From contig NZ_JAQQWS010000002.1 of assembly GCF_028610675.1 (NCBI RefSeq), positions 345,137 to 409,136 on the forward strand: a stretch of DNA of 64,000 bases, written 5' to 3'. Shown one piece after another: positions 25,793-33,438 of the stretch. The notes under the pieces were generated by a model that was not told the origin of the DNA, did not search any database, and worked only from the letters and a program-made list of their open reading frames with translations. How positions within the stretch are numbered: the stretch's first letter is position 1; every line of letters begins with the position of its first letter. The DNA comes from Alkalihalobacillus pseudalcaliphilus. GTDB lineage: Bacteria > Bacillota > Bacilli > Bacillales > Bacillaceae_D. A program made the translations under genes and the position numbers.

Positions 25793-26719
25793 TTGGGAGA
25801 TATTAAATTGTTTAGGTTAAATGGGGATACCGTAAATGAGTTAGAAGGAAAGTCTGTTGCAGTTGAAAAATCGTTACAACATTTATTCGAAAGGCATTTA
25901 GAAAATTTTTTAGGAGTACGCTTTTTAGCTTCAGAATATAGTACGGGTAAACGCCACCAAGGACGTATTGATACTTTAGGTTTAGATGAAAATCATTCAC
26001 CCGTAATTATTGAATATAAGCGTTCAGTTAATGAGAACGTAATTAATCAAGGATTATTCTATTTAGATTGGCTTCTTGACCATAAGGCAGAGTTTGAACT
26101 GATGACTTTACGTAAGTATGGAGAAACGGTTGCAGATTCTATTGATTGGAGTAGCCCTCGTTTATTATGTATTGCAGGAGGTTTTACTAAATACGACCAA
26201 CACGCAGTACAACAGATAAACAGAAATATTGAACTTTACCAATATAAACATTATAACGCTGGCTTTGTTTTACTCGACTTAGTTAATGCTACAACTGCAC
26301 AAACAGTGCATATTAGCGAAGAAGTTGATACCTCATCAACAGCAACTAGCCGAAATACTAGAGTGAAAACTGTATCTGACTATTTAGAACAAGCTAATAC
26401 AGAATTAGCTGATAGGTTTGAAACGTTAAAAGCTTATATGATGGCTATTGGTGATGACGTACAAATGAAAATTCTTAAACATTATATTGCATTTAAGCGC
26501 ATTAAGAATTTTGCTTGTGTAGAAATACATCCACAAAATTCTAAGATATTACTTTATTTAAAGGTTAAGCCCGATACAATTACTTTAGAACAAGGCTATA
26601 CTCGTGATGTAACTAATATAGGGCATTATGGAACGGGAGAATTAGAAGTAGTTATTTTTAATGATGAAGATATGGAGAAGGCTAAACTCTTAATAAATAT
26701 GGCTTACGATGTAAGTTAA
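25793..26719 (+). CDS. DUF5655-type protein with a PD-(D/E)XK nuclease-like core
   Basis: About 308 residues. The core GRIDTLGLDENHSPVIIEYK gives the D...E-x-K layout of the PD-(D/E)XK nuclease fold, as in NucS/DUF91-like proteins. The C-terminal about 110 residues (LADRFETLKAYMM...KIKNFACVEIHPQ-like...GHYGTGELEVVIF) match the DUF5655 domain. The role is unknown; genome maintenance or defence is possible. I choose the TTG start at 25793 because GAAGGAGGG precedes it at 7-base spacing; an upstream in-frame TTG has no such site. Confidence 0.75.
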   Translation: MGDIKLFRLNGDTVNELEGKSVAVEKSLQHLFERHLENFLGVRFLASEYSTGKRHQGRIDTLGLDENHSPVIIEYKRSVNENVINQGLFYLDWLLDHKAEFELMTLRKYGETVADSIDWSSPRLLCIAGGFTKYDQHAVQQINRNIELYQYKHYNAGFVLLDLVNATTAQTVHISEEVDTSSTATSRNTRVKTVSDYLEQANTELADRFETLKAYMMAIGDDVQMKILKHYIAFKRIKNFACVEIHPQNSKILLYLKVKPDTITLEQGYTRDVTNIGHYGTGELEVVIFNDEDMEKAKLLINMAYDVS

Positions 26720-27246
26720 CCATAAAGGACTTATTTAATTTTGTGGGGAATAAATTAGAAAAGTCATATTATTCTCCACTTATTATAATCTAAAAAAGAT
26801 TCTAAGAGGTTAAGGAAAAAATATTAGATAACCAATATCTACAGGTATATGAGTTGTTTCAAAAGTTGTAGGCTTTAATGTGAAAGCTCACTTATATTCA
26901 CAAAAACGATATGAAACATATTAAAAAAAATTTTAAACTCAATGAGAATCTTAATTTCAACTATTATTTAATAAAATTACTATTAGCTCTATTGAAAAAG
27001 AATTCGACTTTACTGAATAAGCATTCTAACTCATTTATCTTATTTCATTTTTACCTTAGAAGAGAACAAACTCATACAATCTTCATTTAATAATTCAAAA
27101 GAAAAAGCTCCTAATCATTATTTGCCTTTACTTTGATTCAATCCACCTCGCTGTTTCTAACGGCAAGTTTAAGTTGAGGATTATCCTTTTCTGAATGGCC
27201 CTCACGGCGAATTTCAATCAATTTCGAGCTGCTTGATGTTACGTTC
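26720..27246. other. Intergenic region without a recognised gene
   Basis: AT-rich and low in coding character. A minus-strand frame at about 27130-27246 reads LENVTSSSSKLIEIRREGHS and ends in a stop but has no start; it may be the tail of a lost gene. Nothing else can be supported. Confidence 0.35.
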
Positions 27247-27960
27247 TCAAGGTTTTGTAAGTGCTATTCTAAAACCAAGATCATCTAGCTTTAAATTAGG
27301 CATGCTTTTCCTTCTAGTCGTAGAACCACAGTTGTTCTCAACTTCAGCCCAACTGCCTCCCCGGAAGACCCTATAGTTCCCATATCGTTTAGAATCATAT
27401 AGATCCCAGCACCATTCCCAGACGTTCCCAATCATATCATAAAGTCCCCATGGATTAGGAAGCAGTTGTCCTACTTGATGAACAGATCCCTTGGCGTTTT
27501 CTTGATACCATGCAATTTGATTAATACTTGCATATCGATATCCACTAGTTCCCGCTTTGCACGCATATTGCCATTCAGCGTCTGAAAGTAAACGAAAGCC
27601 ATTTGCTTCCTTGTTATATATTGTGTTCTCACTATCATTTGTGAATGTGTAGCATTCCGTCCTGCCAAGCATTCTAGACAATTTGTTACAAAAAACAAGC
27701 GAATCCATCCACGAAACTTCTGTAATTGGTAGATTGTTCAAATTCGATTCTAGTTCTTCTTCATACATAACAAAATGATATAACTGCTGGGTTACCGGAT
27801 ACTTCATTACATAGAAAGGCTCAATCGTTTCCGTCCATGTAATAGCTTTTTTATTACCTCCAGGGTTTGATAACGTGTAGTCAGAGCTAAACCATTTATT
27901 CGTATTAATATAGTCGCGTAATTCAACAGCTCCCCCCTTTACTGGCTCCATCAAATTCAT
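27247..27960 (-). CDS. SUMF1/FGE-fold protein, possibly 5'-truncated
   Basis: A formylglycine-generating-enzyme fold protein of about 237 residues. Motifs include FYVMKYPVTQQLYHFVM, PITEVSWMDSLVFCNKLS, FRLLSDAEWQYACKAG, NPWGLYDMIGNVWEWCWD, RVFRGGSWAE and the terminal LGFRIALTKP. The catalytic cysteine pair of true FGEs is not evident, so this may be a binding-type family member. The frame remains open upstream through a plausible segment (KIIEKYGSDKERFQIDLMNL) to a stop at 28042-28044, with no ATG in it. The native N-terminus may have been lost at or near the element border 60 bases further on. Confidence 0.75.
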   Translation of the reverse strand: MNLMEPVKGGAVELRDYINTNKWFSSDYTLSNPGGNKKAITWTETIEPFYVMKYPVTQQLYHFVMYEEELESNLNNLPITEVSWMDSLVFCNKLSRMLGRTECYTFTNDSENTIYNKEANGFRLLSDAEWQYACKAGTSGYRYASINQIAWYQENAKGSVHQVGQLLPNPWGLYDMIGNVWEWCWDLYDSKRYGNYRVFRGGSWAEVENNCGSTTRRKSMPNLKLDDLGFRIALTKP

Positions 27961-28106
27961 TAAATCTATTTGAAAACGTTCTTTATCACTTCCGTATTTT
28001 TCAATAATCTTATTGCCGTCCCATCTGCATTTATCTTCATATTATTCTATCCTCGAAATGTATTATCCTGTTTTACAAGCTTGAAATTTGTTCTCAAAAA
28101 CTTGCG

Positions 28107-28127
28107 TTACTTGTGATACGGTTCTCC
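28107..28127. other. Distal attachment site of the rlmH element
   Basis: On the minus strand these 21 bases encode Gly-Glu-Pro-Tyr-His-Lys-stop, the exact C-terminus of RlmH, without an rlmH gene behind them. They match the rlmH end at 51333-51353 at 18 of 21 positions. All three differences are in third codon positions. This is the arrangement left by SCC-type integration into rlmH. Confidence 0.9.
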
Positions 28128-28153
28128 GTGGTGTATCTAAGTGAGGTTTTTTC

Positions 28154-29365
28154 TTAGGCTTCATTAGAAATATGAGAAACTTTAGTCAGAATCATCTCAT
28201 ATGAAGACCCTTCAGCTCCAGATTCACCGAATGCTTTGTTTTCTAAGAAAAGGACATAGGATTTTTTTCCATTCCTAGAACTTCTATAAGCAATTCCATC
28301 TAAAGTTTTTCCATCAATAGTTTTAAAAATATGCCTAAAGTATTCCGTAACAATTTGTGTTGGCACATAATCTATATGCTCTTTACCATCTTTACTAATA
28401 GGTTTGGAAAAATCCTCAAGGAATTTATAGAAAAAGATTATTACCTGCCTTTTTTCTCTTTCTTCTTCATTAAATATACTTGGAATTTTAGGAAGCTCTG
28501 TTAAATCCAGGACAGTTAACTCTTTAGTATTTCCAAACTCACCTACACTAGCGACAACATTTTTACCTTGCTTATAATCAACCTCTAATATTGCAGTATC
28601 CATATCGCAAGCACCATAAAACATAGGGATACCTGCTGGACTCATTCTATTAGAATTAAGTGCATATTCTCTAGGAGGCGTTCCTAGTTCTTTAGAAGAA
28701 GTAAAATATTCTCCCTTATTTGAAACACGTACTCGATAAAACTTTTGTGGAGGTAACACTTTTATTAATCCCATCTCTTCTACCATAGAACCTATAAAAT
28801 CAATAATTTCATAAGGATTAAGGGAGCCATCAATATTAACAGAAGCTGCTGTTTTATAAAAAACATACCTTGTCTCATGTTTAACTAAATTTGAAAAGGT
28901 TCTCCAAGAGAAATATAGTTCTTCTTCCTCTGAGGTTCCATAAGGGTCAATTTCACACCACATAGTGTCTATCAGCTGATTTTTTATATCTTTCATTAAA
29001 TATTCATTTTCAATCTCTGCTTCGGGACATAAAATTTCCTCCACAAAATCCCATCCATCATAGATGGATACACCTAAATAGCCACCCTCTCTTGAATCAT
29101 AACCTACTCCTTCATCATCAGGGTTTCCCCATTCATACTTTAGATGGTCAATTATATACTCCATTACATCATCTATATCAGCTGCTATTGAAAATCCTTC
29201 CTCATTTGTAGCACCACAGTAGCTACAGTAATTTGAATCTGCATTTTCTTCTATAAATTTTTGTAGAAAGCTCTCATTAATACAATCTCCACAAACATAT
29301 TTATCACCAAAAGTAGTAAACCCATATACACTTTGCCTATCTAATAGTCGGTCATGTATCCCCAT
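28154..29365 (-). CDS. RES-domain protein with N-terminal zinc-binding/HEPN-RES-like region
   Basis: A 403-residue protein. The N-terminus has two Cys pairs (CGDC and CSYCG), likely a zinc site, followed by a helical region (about 60-190) like the HEPN/RES N-terminal domain. The RES domain follows from about residue 210: KFYRVRVSNKG, GTPPREYALNSNRMSPAGIP, FYGACDMDTAILEV, and DGIAYRSSRNGKKSYVLFLE near the end. RES domains degrade NAD+ or ADP-ribosylate targets, mostly as toxins. No Xre-type antitoxin gene is adjacent, so the N-terminal domain may restrain or trigger it. It is the outermost cargo gene, 27 bases from the distal att site. Confidence 0.85.
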   Translation of the reverse strand: MGIHDRLLDRQSVYGFTTFGDKYVCGDCINESFLQKFIEENADSNYCSYCGATNEEGFSIAADIDDVMEYIIDHLKYEWGNPDDEGVGYDSREGGYLGVSIYDGWDFVEEILCPEAEIENEYLMKDIKNQLIDTMWCEIDPYGTSEEEELYFSWRTFSNLVKHETRYVFYKTAASVNIDGSLNPYEIIDFIGSMVEEMGLIKVLPPQKFYRVRVSNKGEYFTSSKELGTPPREYALNSNRMSPAGIPMFYGACDMDTAILEVDYKQGKNVVASVGEFGNTKELTVLDLTELPKIPSIFNEEEREKRQVIIFFYKFLEDFSKPISKDGKEHIDYVPTQIVTEYFRHIFKTIDGKTLDGIAYRSSRNGKKSYVLFLENKAFGESGAEGSSYEMILTKVSHISNEA

Positions 29366-29394
29366 ACTTCACAAATTTCTCCTTCCATCCATAC

Positions 29395-30255
29395 TTATCT
29401 TATTTTCGGCTTATAGGTTTTTACTCTAGTTGCACTTCTCTCCCAAACCAAACAATTTTCACTATAAGATTGCTCTATATTTAACTTATACTCACCTTTA
29501 AATCTATACATTACATCCCCAAGAGGACCTTTTACTTTGGCAAAGACAATTCTATTATGTATGTTGCTTTCAATATGCTCCTCCATATGAGCTTTTACTT
29601 TACTTTTATCCGTACTTTTTTCTCTAATAATTAGCTCATCGGAAGTAATAGAATTGTCCCATTCATCATTAGGATACAATTTGGGAAACCAAAGTCTGGT
29701 ATCATCTAGATAAGGGTGTTTTGCTCCTCCTTTAAACCAACTTTTATAATTATGGCCAAAACAATTGCAAACATCGACACATTTTTCAAATGCTACATTT
29801 TCTTTTAATTCTATATAGCCTTTATTGATATATGTCTTTGGGTCATTTTCTCTCTCAATATCCCAAGGTTCAAATTCCCTTCCCATTTCACTAATTTTTT
29901 TATTTAAATATTGTATAATAAATTCGATTTGATTATTTATAGCATCCAAATCTTCACTCACATCTACTCTAAGAATCTCATGATTTGTAATAGACACAAT
30001 ATCTTTTTCTCTTATTTCATCCTGTATGATTTGATGAATATGGTGAGGTTCATCAACCTCTATATGGACTCCTAATTGTGGAAAATACATATCAGTCAAA
30101 GCATATCTTCCGTCGTCCCTTACAATGTATTGTTGTGTAACAAACTTTACATCAAGATTGTCTAATTTATGGAAAATTCTAGTTACTACATAATTTTCAT
30201 CATTCTTTTTATTTGTCTTTGCTAATTGAGCTTTAATAAAATTGTACTTTTTCAA
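29395..30255 (-). CDS. AbaSI/PvuRts1I-like modified-DNA restriction endonuclease
   Basis: A 286-residue protein. The N-terminal about 120 residues form a DUF559/Vsr-like nuclease domain (YALTDMYFPQLGVHIEVDEP, with D...E-x-D plus HH). The C-terminal about 150 residues (KGYIELKENVAFEKCVDVCN, VFAKVKGPLGDVMYRFKGEY, and the end RSATRVKTYKPKIR) fit the SRA-like modified-base-binding module of the AbaSI family. Such enzymes cut DNA carrying 5-hydroxymethylcytosine or its glucosylated form and so attack T4-like phages. The TTG start follows GGAG. It lies between the RES gene and the reverse transcriptase. The nuclease is likely; the substrate is inferred. Confidence 0.72.
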   Translation of the reverse strand: MKKYNFIKAQLAKTNKKNDENYVVTRIFHKLDNLDVKFVTQQYIVRDDGRYALTDMYFPQLGVHIEVDEPHHIHQIIQDEIREKDIVSITNHEILRVDVSEDLDAINNQIEFIIQYLNKKISEMGREFEPWDIERENDPKTYINKGYIELKENVAFEKCVDVCNCFGHNYKSWFKGGAKHPYLDDTRLWFPKLYPNDEWDNSITSDELIIREKSTDKSKVKAHMEEHIESNIHNRIVFAKVKGPLGDVMYRFKGEYKLNIEQSYSENCLVWERSATRVKTYKPKIR

Positions 30256-30309
30256 TCTTTATCACTCCAGCTCCATTTGTTTCTGATTAAGATTGTGATA
30301 ACCATATAA

Positions 30310-30353
30310 AAAGACAAGCCAAATTTTAATTAAAGAAAAATGGGCTTGTCTTT
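30310..30353 (-). terminator. Terminator after the reverse transcriptase gene
   Basis: AAAGACAAGCC pairs with GGCTTGTCTTT and is followed on the minus strand by TTTTTATATGG. It separates the reverse transcriptase from the downstream AbaSI-like gene, so the RT unit has its own transcript. Confidence 0.85.
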
Positions 30354-30354
30354 A

Positions 30355-31710
30355 TTATTCTGGTTTATCTAATCGTGATTGAATGTTTTTCCAGTGTTTC
30401 TTCACTTGTGTTTCCATAAGATTTATAGTATTTGAATCTTCATCAAATATCTTCTGCGCTCTTTCAGCATAACTAATAAAATTCCCATGCCCTTTCTTAC
30501 TTTTTCCCAAGTGCGAGTAGTTCTTATATAATTCTCTCCTATATGATTTACGACCGAATTCTTTTGATTTACGATTGCATATCCTTACTTTACGATATGT
30601 TCTCGTATAATATTTAAATAGACTTTTTTCTCTAATTCGAACTTCTTTACCATTAAAACCGAACCCTAAATAGTCTAATTTTGTCTCATTAAATTCTAAA
30701 TCGGTAATCTGATTATCATAATAAAAATAATTCCCTGTCTTTTCAGGTTGAATTTCTAAATTTGGAATCTGTTCTTTTATATCAACCACAAATTTTTGAT
30801 GAATTTGATAGTTATAGTCCTGGACTTCTCCTTCAATAGGAATTACTATAATTAAATCATCACAATATCTTCTATATAGTCCTTTTTGTTCCTTTACATA
30901 TTTTTCTATTTTTTTATCAAAATCTAGTAAATAAATATTGGAGCAAACTGAGCTAATACCTGCACCTTGGGGAATTCCATAGCTCTTAGAATTTCTGTAT
31001 ATATTTTTATGCTTAAAGGCTCTGAATTCCTCTTCTGTGAAATATTTATAACTATTTTTTATTTCACTTTCAGTATACTTAGTCTTCAATTCTGCTTCTA
31101 TCGTATCTTTAATGAAGTAACTAAATCTTGTTATATTCTTAAAAACATTATAATAATCGTCAGGTAGTGTATCCTTTTTAAGAACATAGCGGATTTTCTC
31201 TTTAAGATACCTATGGTCCAATGTATCAAAGAAATTAGTAAAATCAGCAACAAAAATATATGCACTTTTTTGCACTTTAATAAAATCAATAACTTCTTTA
31301 GCGAAGTTAATATTGCTTTTCCCAGATAAGTTATTTCTATATGCAGTTGCAACTTCATTAATACCTAGTTCATTTACAACAGAATTATAGTGGTCATTTA
31401 GCTTGTCTCCATAGTACTTATAGATAAAGCTATCAATGTGAGAGGCATAAAAAATTTTACGTACTTTTTCTTTTGGTTGTTTTTCTTTCCTGCTATATTT
31501 TTGAAATTTAATTTCAAAATGCATAAAAGGGTAAAATCCATGCTTAGCAACCCATCGAGGGTTCTGGATTTTACTCTTAACTTTATCAATTGATTTTTTA
31601 TTATCAAGGTGCTTATAACCTTTTACACGATACTTTTTTTTATTCATATTTGGCAGAGCTAGCAAGGGTATGTAATCGTAGCCTATTACTCTATCAAAGA
31701 ACCCTTGCAA
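30355..31710 (-). CDS. Defence-type reverse transcriptase, DRT2-like
   Basis: A 451-residue reverse transcriptase with no intron-maturase, endonuclease or retron-specific domains. The palm motifs are intact: YIFVADFTNFFDTLDHRYLK (metal-binding Asp), SYGIPQGAGISSVCSNIYL, and RRYCDDLIIVIP with the YCDD box. The C-terminus is a basic helical thumb. Size, the N-terminal YDYIPLLALP-type start, the YCDD box and about 390 upstream non-coding bases fit the DRT2 class, in which the RT copies an upstream ncRNA into concatemeric cDNA that encodes a toxic protein. Start: TTG at 31710 with AAAGGAG 7 bases upstream; an out-of-frame ATG overlaps this spacer. Class assignment is from memory of motifs and should be searched. 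Confidence 0.78.
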   Translation of the reverse strand: MQGFFDRVIGYDYIPLLALPNMNKKKYRVKGYKHLDNKKSIDKVKSKIQNPRWVAKHGFYPFMHFEIKFQKYSRKEKQPKEKVRKIFYASHIDSFIYKYYGDKLNDHYNSVVNELGINEVATAYRNNLSGKSNINFAKEVIDFIKVQKSAYIFVADFTNFFDTLDHRYLKEKIRYVLKKDTLPDDYYNVFKNITRFSYFIKDTIEAELKTKYTESEIKNSYKYFTEEEFRAFKHKNIYRNSKSYGIPQGAGISSVCSNIYLLDFDKKIEKYVKEQKGLYRRYCDDLIIVIPIEGEVQDYNYQIHQKFVVDIKEQIPNLEIQPEKTGNYFYYDNQITDLEFNETKLDYLGFGFNGKEVRIREKSLFKYYTRTYRKVRICNRKSKEFGRKSYRRELYKNYSHLGKSKKGHGNFISYAERAQKIFDEDSNTINLMETQVKKHWKNIQSRLDKPE

Positions 31711-31713
31711 GCA

Positions 31714-31957
31714 TACTCTCCTTTCAAATTATAGACCATCGCTAGCCTATAAAGAGGCTACTAAATGCACTAATAGCTTATACTATAATTAGTATATTGA
31801 ATTGGTTGATTATGACGATTGGAGGTATCCAAATGCCAAGTTATTCAGAAGCATTATCGATTGTAATTAGCTGGGTCAGCCTTGTGATTACAATTGAGAT
31901 AAAGCTTGACAGAAATTCACCAATTTCCCTCATAACTACTTTTATGAGGCGTTAACT
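31714..31957 (-). ncRNA. Candidate structured ncRNA of the DRT-type reverse transcriptase
   Basis: Between a candidate promoter and the RT start there are five successive hairpins. Their arms are CCTCATAA/TTATGAGG (31928-31949), ATTGTAAT/ATTACAAT with an inner GCTG/CAGC (31860-31894), TTGG/CCAA (31819-31832), TATACT/AGTATA (31779-31796) and TAGCCT/AGGCTA (31743-31760). The minus strand of this 244-base segment has no credible gene. DRT2 ncRNAs are about 280 bases and lie just upstream of the RT in the same direction. The exact ends, template region and class are inferred. Confidence 0.5.
31833..31955 (+). CDS. 40-residue holin-like peptide ORF antisense to the RT leader
   Basis: The ATG follows TTGGAGGTATCCAA, an SD closed in a small hairpin. 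The peptide MPSYSEALSIVISWVSLVIT continues to a charged tail (KLDRN, ending TFMRR). The N-terminus resembles the TxpA/BsrG-like or holin-like toxins of type I toxin-antitoxin systems (M-x-x-Y-E-x-L-x-x-M-I). The frame is open for 207 bases in all (31746-31952) on the strand opposite the RT. It may be a true small toxin, or a coding-capable segment of the RT's template region. I cannot decide. Confidence 0.4.
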   Translation: MPSYSEALSIVISWVSLVITIEIKLDRNSPISLITTFMRR

Positions 31958-31963
31958 ATACTA

Positions 31964-31993
31964 ATTTTACCATTTTACCATCAGAGTAGTCAA
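31964..31993 (-). promoter_or_regulatory. Candidate promoter of the RT/ncRNA unit
   Basis: On the minus strand TTGACT (31988-31993) and TAAAAT (31964-31969) are 18 bases apart, a reasonable sigma-A promoter. It would start a transcript near 31957, about 250 bases before the RT start, right at the first leader hairpin. Confidence 0.5.
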
Positions 31994-32041
31994 AAATATC
32001 TGACTAAAATTTTAGTAGTCTTGTTTATCAATAATATATTC

Positions 32042-32092
32042 AAAAAAAAACAAAAGGTCCCCTTACTCTTTAACGAGTATAGAAGTCCTTTT
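32042..32092 (-). terminator. Terminator after the PIN-domain gene
   Basis: On the minus strand AAAAGGACTTC...TACTC pairs with GAGTA...GGGGACCTTTT and is followed by GTTTTTTTTT. It ends the XRE/ImmA/PIN operon and isolates the RT leader from it. Confidence 0.85.
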
Positions 32093-32097
32093 GTTTA

Positions 32098-32688
32098 TTA
32101 GCTACTTTTACTAGTACTGTAATCATTAAGCTCACACTCACTAAGCCATTCCTCATATTCCAATACTTTAATTCCATGAGATTCTTTATATTTATCAAAT
32201 AAATTTATATTTGGTTTTAAGAAAACCCTTCCTTTATCATCAGAAACTATACTAACTTCTTCTGGTTCTAACATTGCAACCGCAATACATGAACATTCAC
32301 CATAATCTTTAAATTTATATGTCCTGTTTTTAAAAGATTCATTTGTAATCTCTTTTTTAGCTAATGCTTTTTTTACAAAATTCAAGTCATTTAAATGTCC
32401 ATAAAATTGTTTGCGAATTTTTTGGAAGTTTTTTTGGTATTTTTCTTCAGTTTCCACATCATACTTCACTAAATCCCTAGATTTTTCAAGTAAGTTAACC
32501 ACACCTAGCATACTCTTAGACTTTTCCGCATCAGCAGCTTCAACAGCTCTTCCAGGATTTAATTCGTTTATTACAATATCGGTAACCCCAAAAGAGTTAG
32601 TACTATTTTTATAGTTTTGTAATAGTTGAATAATACCTAGAGAATTAAATCTATTTATAAAAACACAAGTATCCTTTAAGTATATCAA
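32098..32688 (-). CDS. PIN-like nuclease-domain protein
   Basis: A 196-residue protein with a PIN-type acidic set: DTCVFINRF at the N-terminus, VINELN, DYGECSCIAVAM and VSDDKGR near the C-terminus. PIN proteins are usually Mg-dependent RNases and often toxins. The TTG start overlaps the stop of the ImmA-type gene (TTGA), so it is translationally coupled to it. The three-gene order XRE-ImmA/IrrE-PIN points to a regulated toxin unit in which the metalloprotease may cleave the repressor. Confidence 0.75.
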   Translation of the reverse strand: MIYLKDTCVFINRFNSLGIIQLLQNYKNSTNSFGVTDIVINELNPGRAVEAADAEKSKSMLGVVNLLEKSRDLVKYDVETEEKYQKNFQKIRKQFYGHLNDLNFVKKALAKKEITNESFKNRTYKFKDYGECSCIAVAMLEPEEVSIVSDDKGRVFLKPNINLFDKYKESHGIKVLEYEEWLSECELNDYSTSKSS

Positions 32689-33437
32689 TGGTTGCCCCCC
32701 AATTTTTCATATCTCTCTATTATTGATTCTCCTGTTTCTAATCCTAGTTCCTGCTTATCTACCAACTCTTTTACTAACTCTTTCATGTAATTGTATGGTT
32801 CTATATTAACTTGATAAAACTCATGGTTATAGTCAACAACATGCATGTGTTTAGGAAAGGTATCACTTAAATTACCAATATGTTTCTTAAATCTGCTATA
32901 AAAGGCAGCTCTACTCTTGTAGTTACGGAAATAACCATTGCTCATCTTATTAAAAGCAAATATAAAACTAGTATAATATTTTTCGCAAAGTGAGTTTATA
33001 AAAACAGCCAAATCGTCCCAATTCTCTTTTTTAAATAAATTATTTTCTAATGCAAATTTATAATCTTCAGTTACAAACTTTTCAGGATAAATCAATTCAG
33101 ATGCAAATAAGTTAGCCTCTAATTCTTCTTTATCCTGACCTGCTCTTTCTGGATTTATATCAGATTTACTAATACCATTATGTAAAAACATATGACCAAT
33201 TTCATGTGCTAAAGTAAAATTTTGGTGGCCAATGTTCCTTTTATAGTTAACACAAATAATTGTAAATCCATAACTATATCCTATAAAGCCCGATAACTTA
33301 TCTAGGTCTTGTTTAAATAACAATAGTTTATGTTCATCAATTACTTTTTTGTTTCCTAAAAAGTCAAAAAGGTTTCCTGGATAGTCAGCTATTCCAAAAA
33401 ACCTTCGGGCTTCTTCTATTTTCTTTTCCCACACCAA
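32685..33437 (-). CDS. ImmA/IrrE-type metallopeptidase
   Basis: A 250-residue protein with the zinc motif FTLAHEIGHMFLH (HExxH) and a downstream glutamate in DKEELEANLFASELI, the ImmA/IrrE (M78) signature. Members cleave XRE-type repressors to induce mobile elements or toxins. The start is TTG or GTG after GGGAGG. It is sandwiched between the XRE-like gene and the PIN gene, which are its likely substrate and its likely effector. Confidence 0.88.
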   Translation of the reverse strand: MVWEKKIEEARRFFGIADYPGNLFDFLGNKKVIDEHKLLLFKQDLDKLSGFIGYSYGFTIICVNYKRNIGHQNFTLAHEIGHMFLHNGISKSDINPERAGQDKEELEANLFASELIYPEKFVTEDYKFALENNLFKKENWDDLAVFINSLCEKYYTSFIFAFNKMSNGYFRNYKSRAAFYSRFKKHIGNLSDTFPKHMHVVDYNHEFYQVNIEPYNYMKELVKELVDKQELGLETGESIIERYEKLGGNH

Positions 33438-33438
33438 T

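Noticed and set aside
30355..31710. Retron or group II intron reverse transcriptase
   Set aside because: No maturase or endonuclease domain, no domain V-like RNA, and no retron-type VTG motif; the YCDD box and layout fit DRT-type RTs better.
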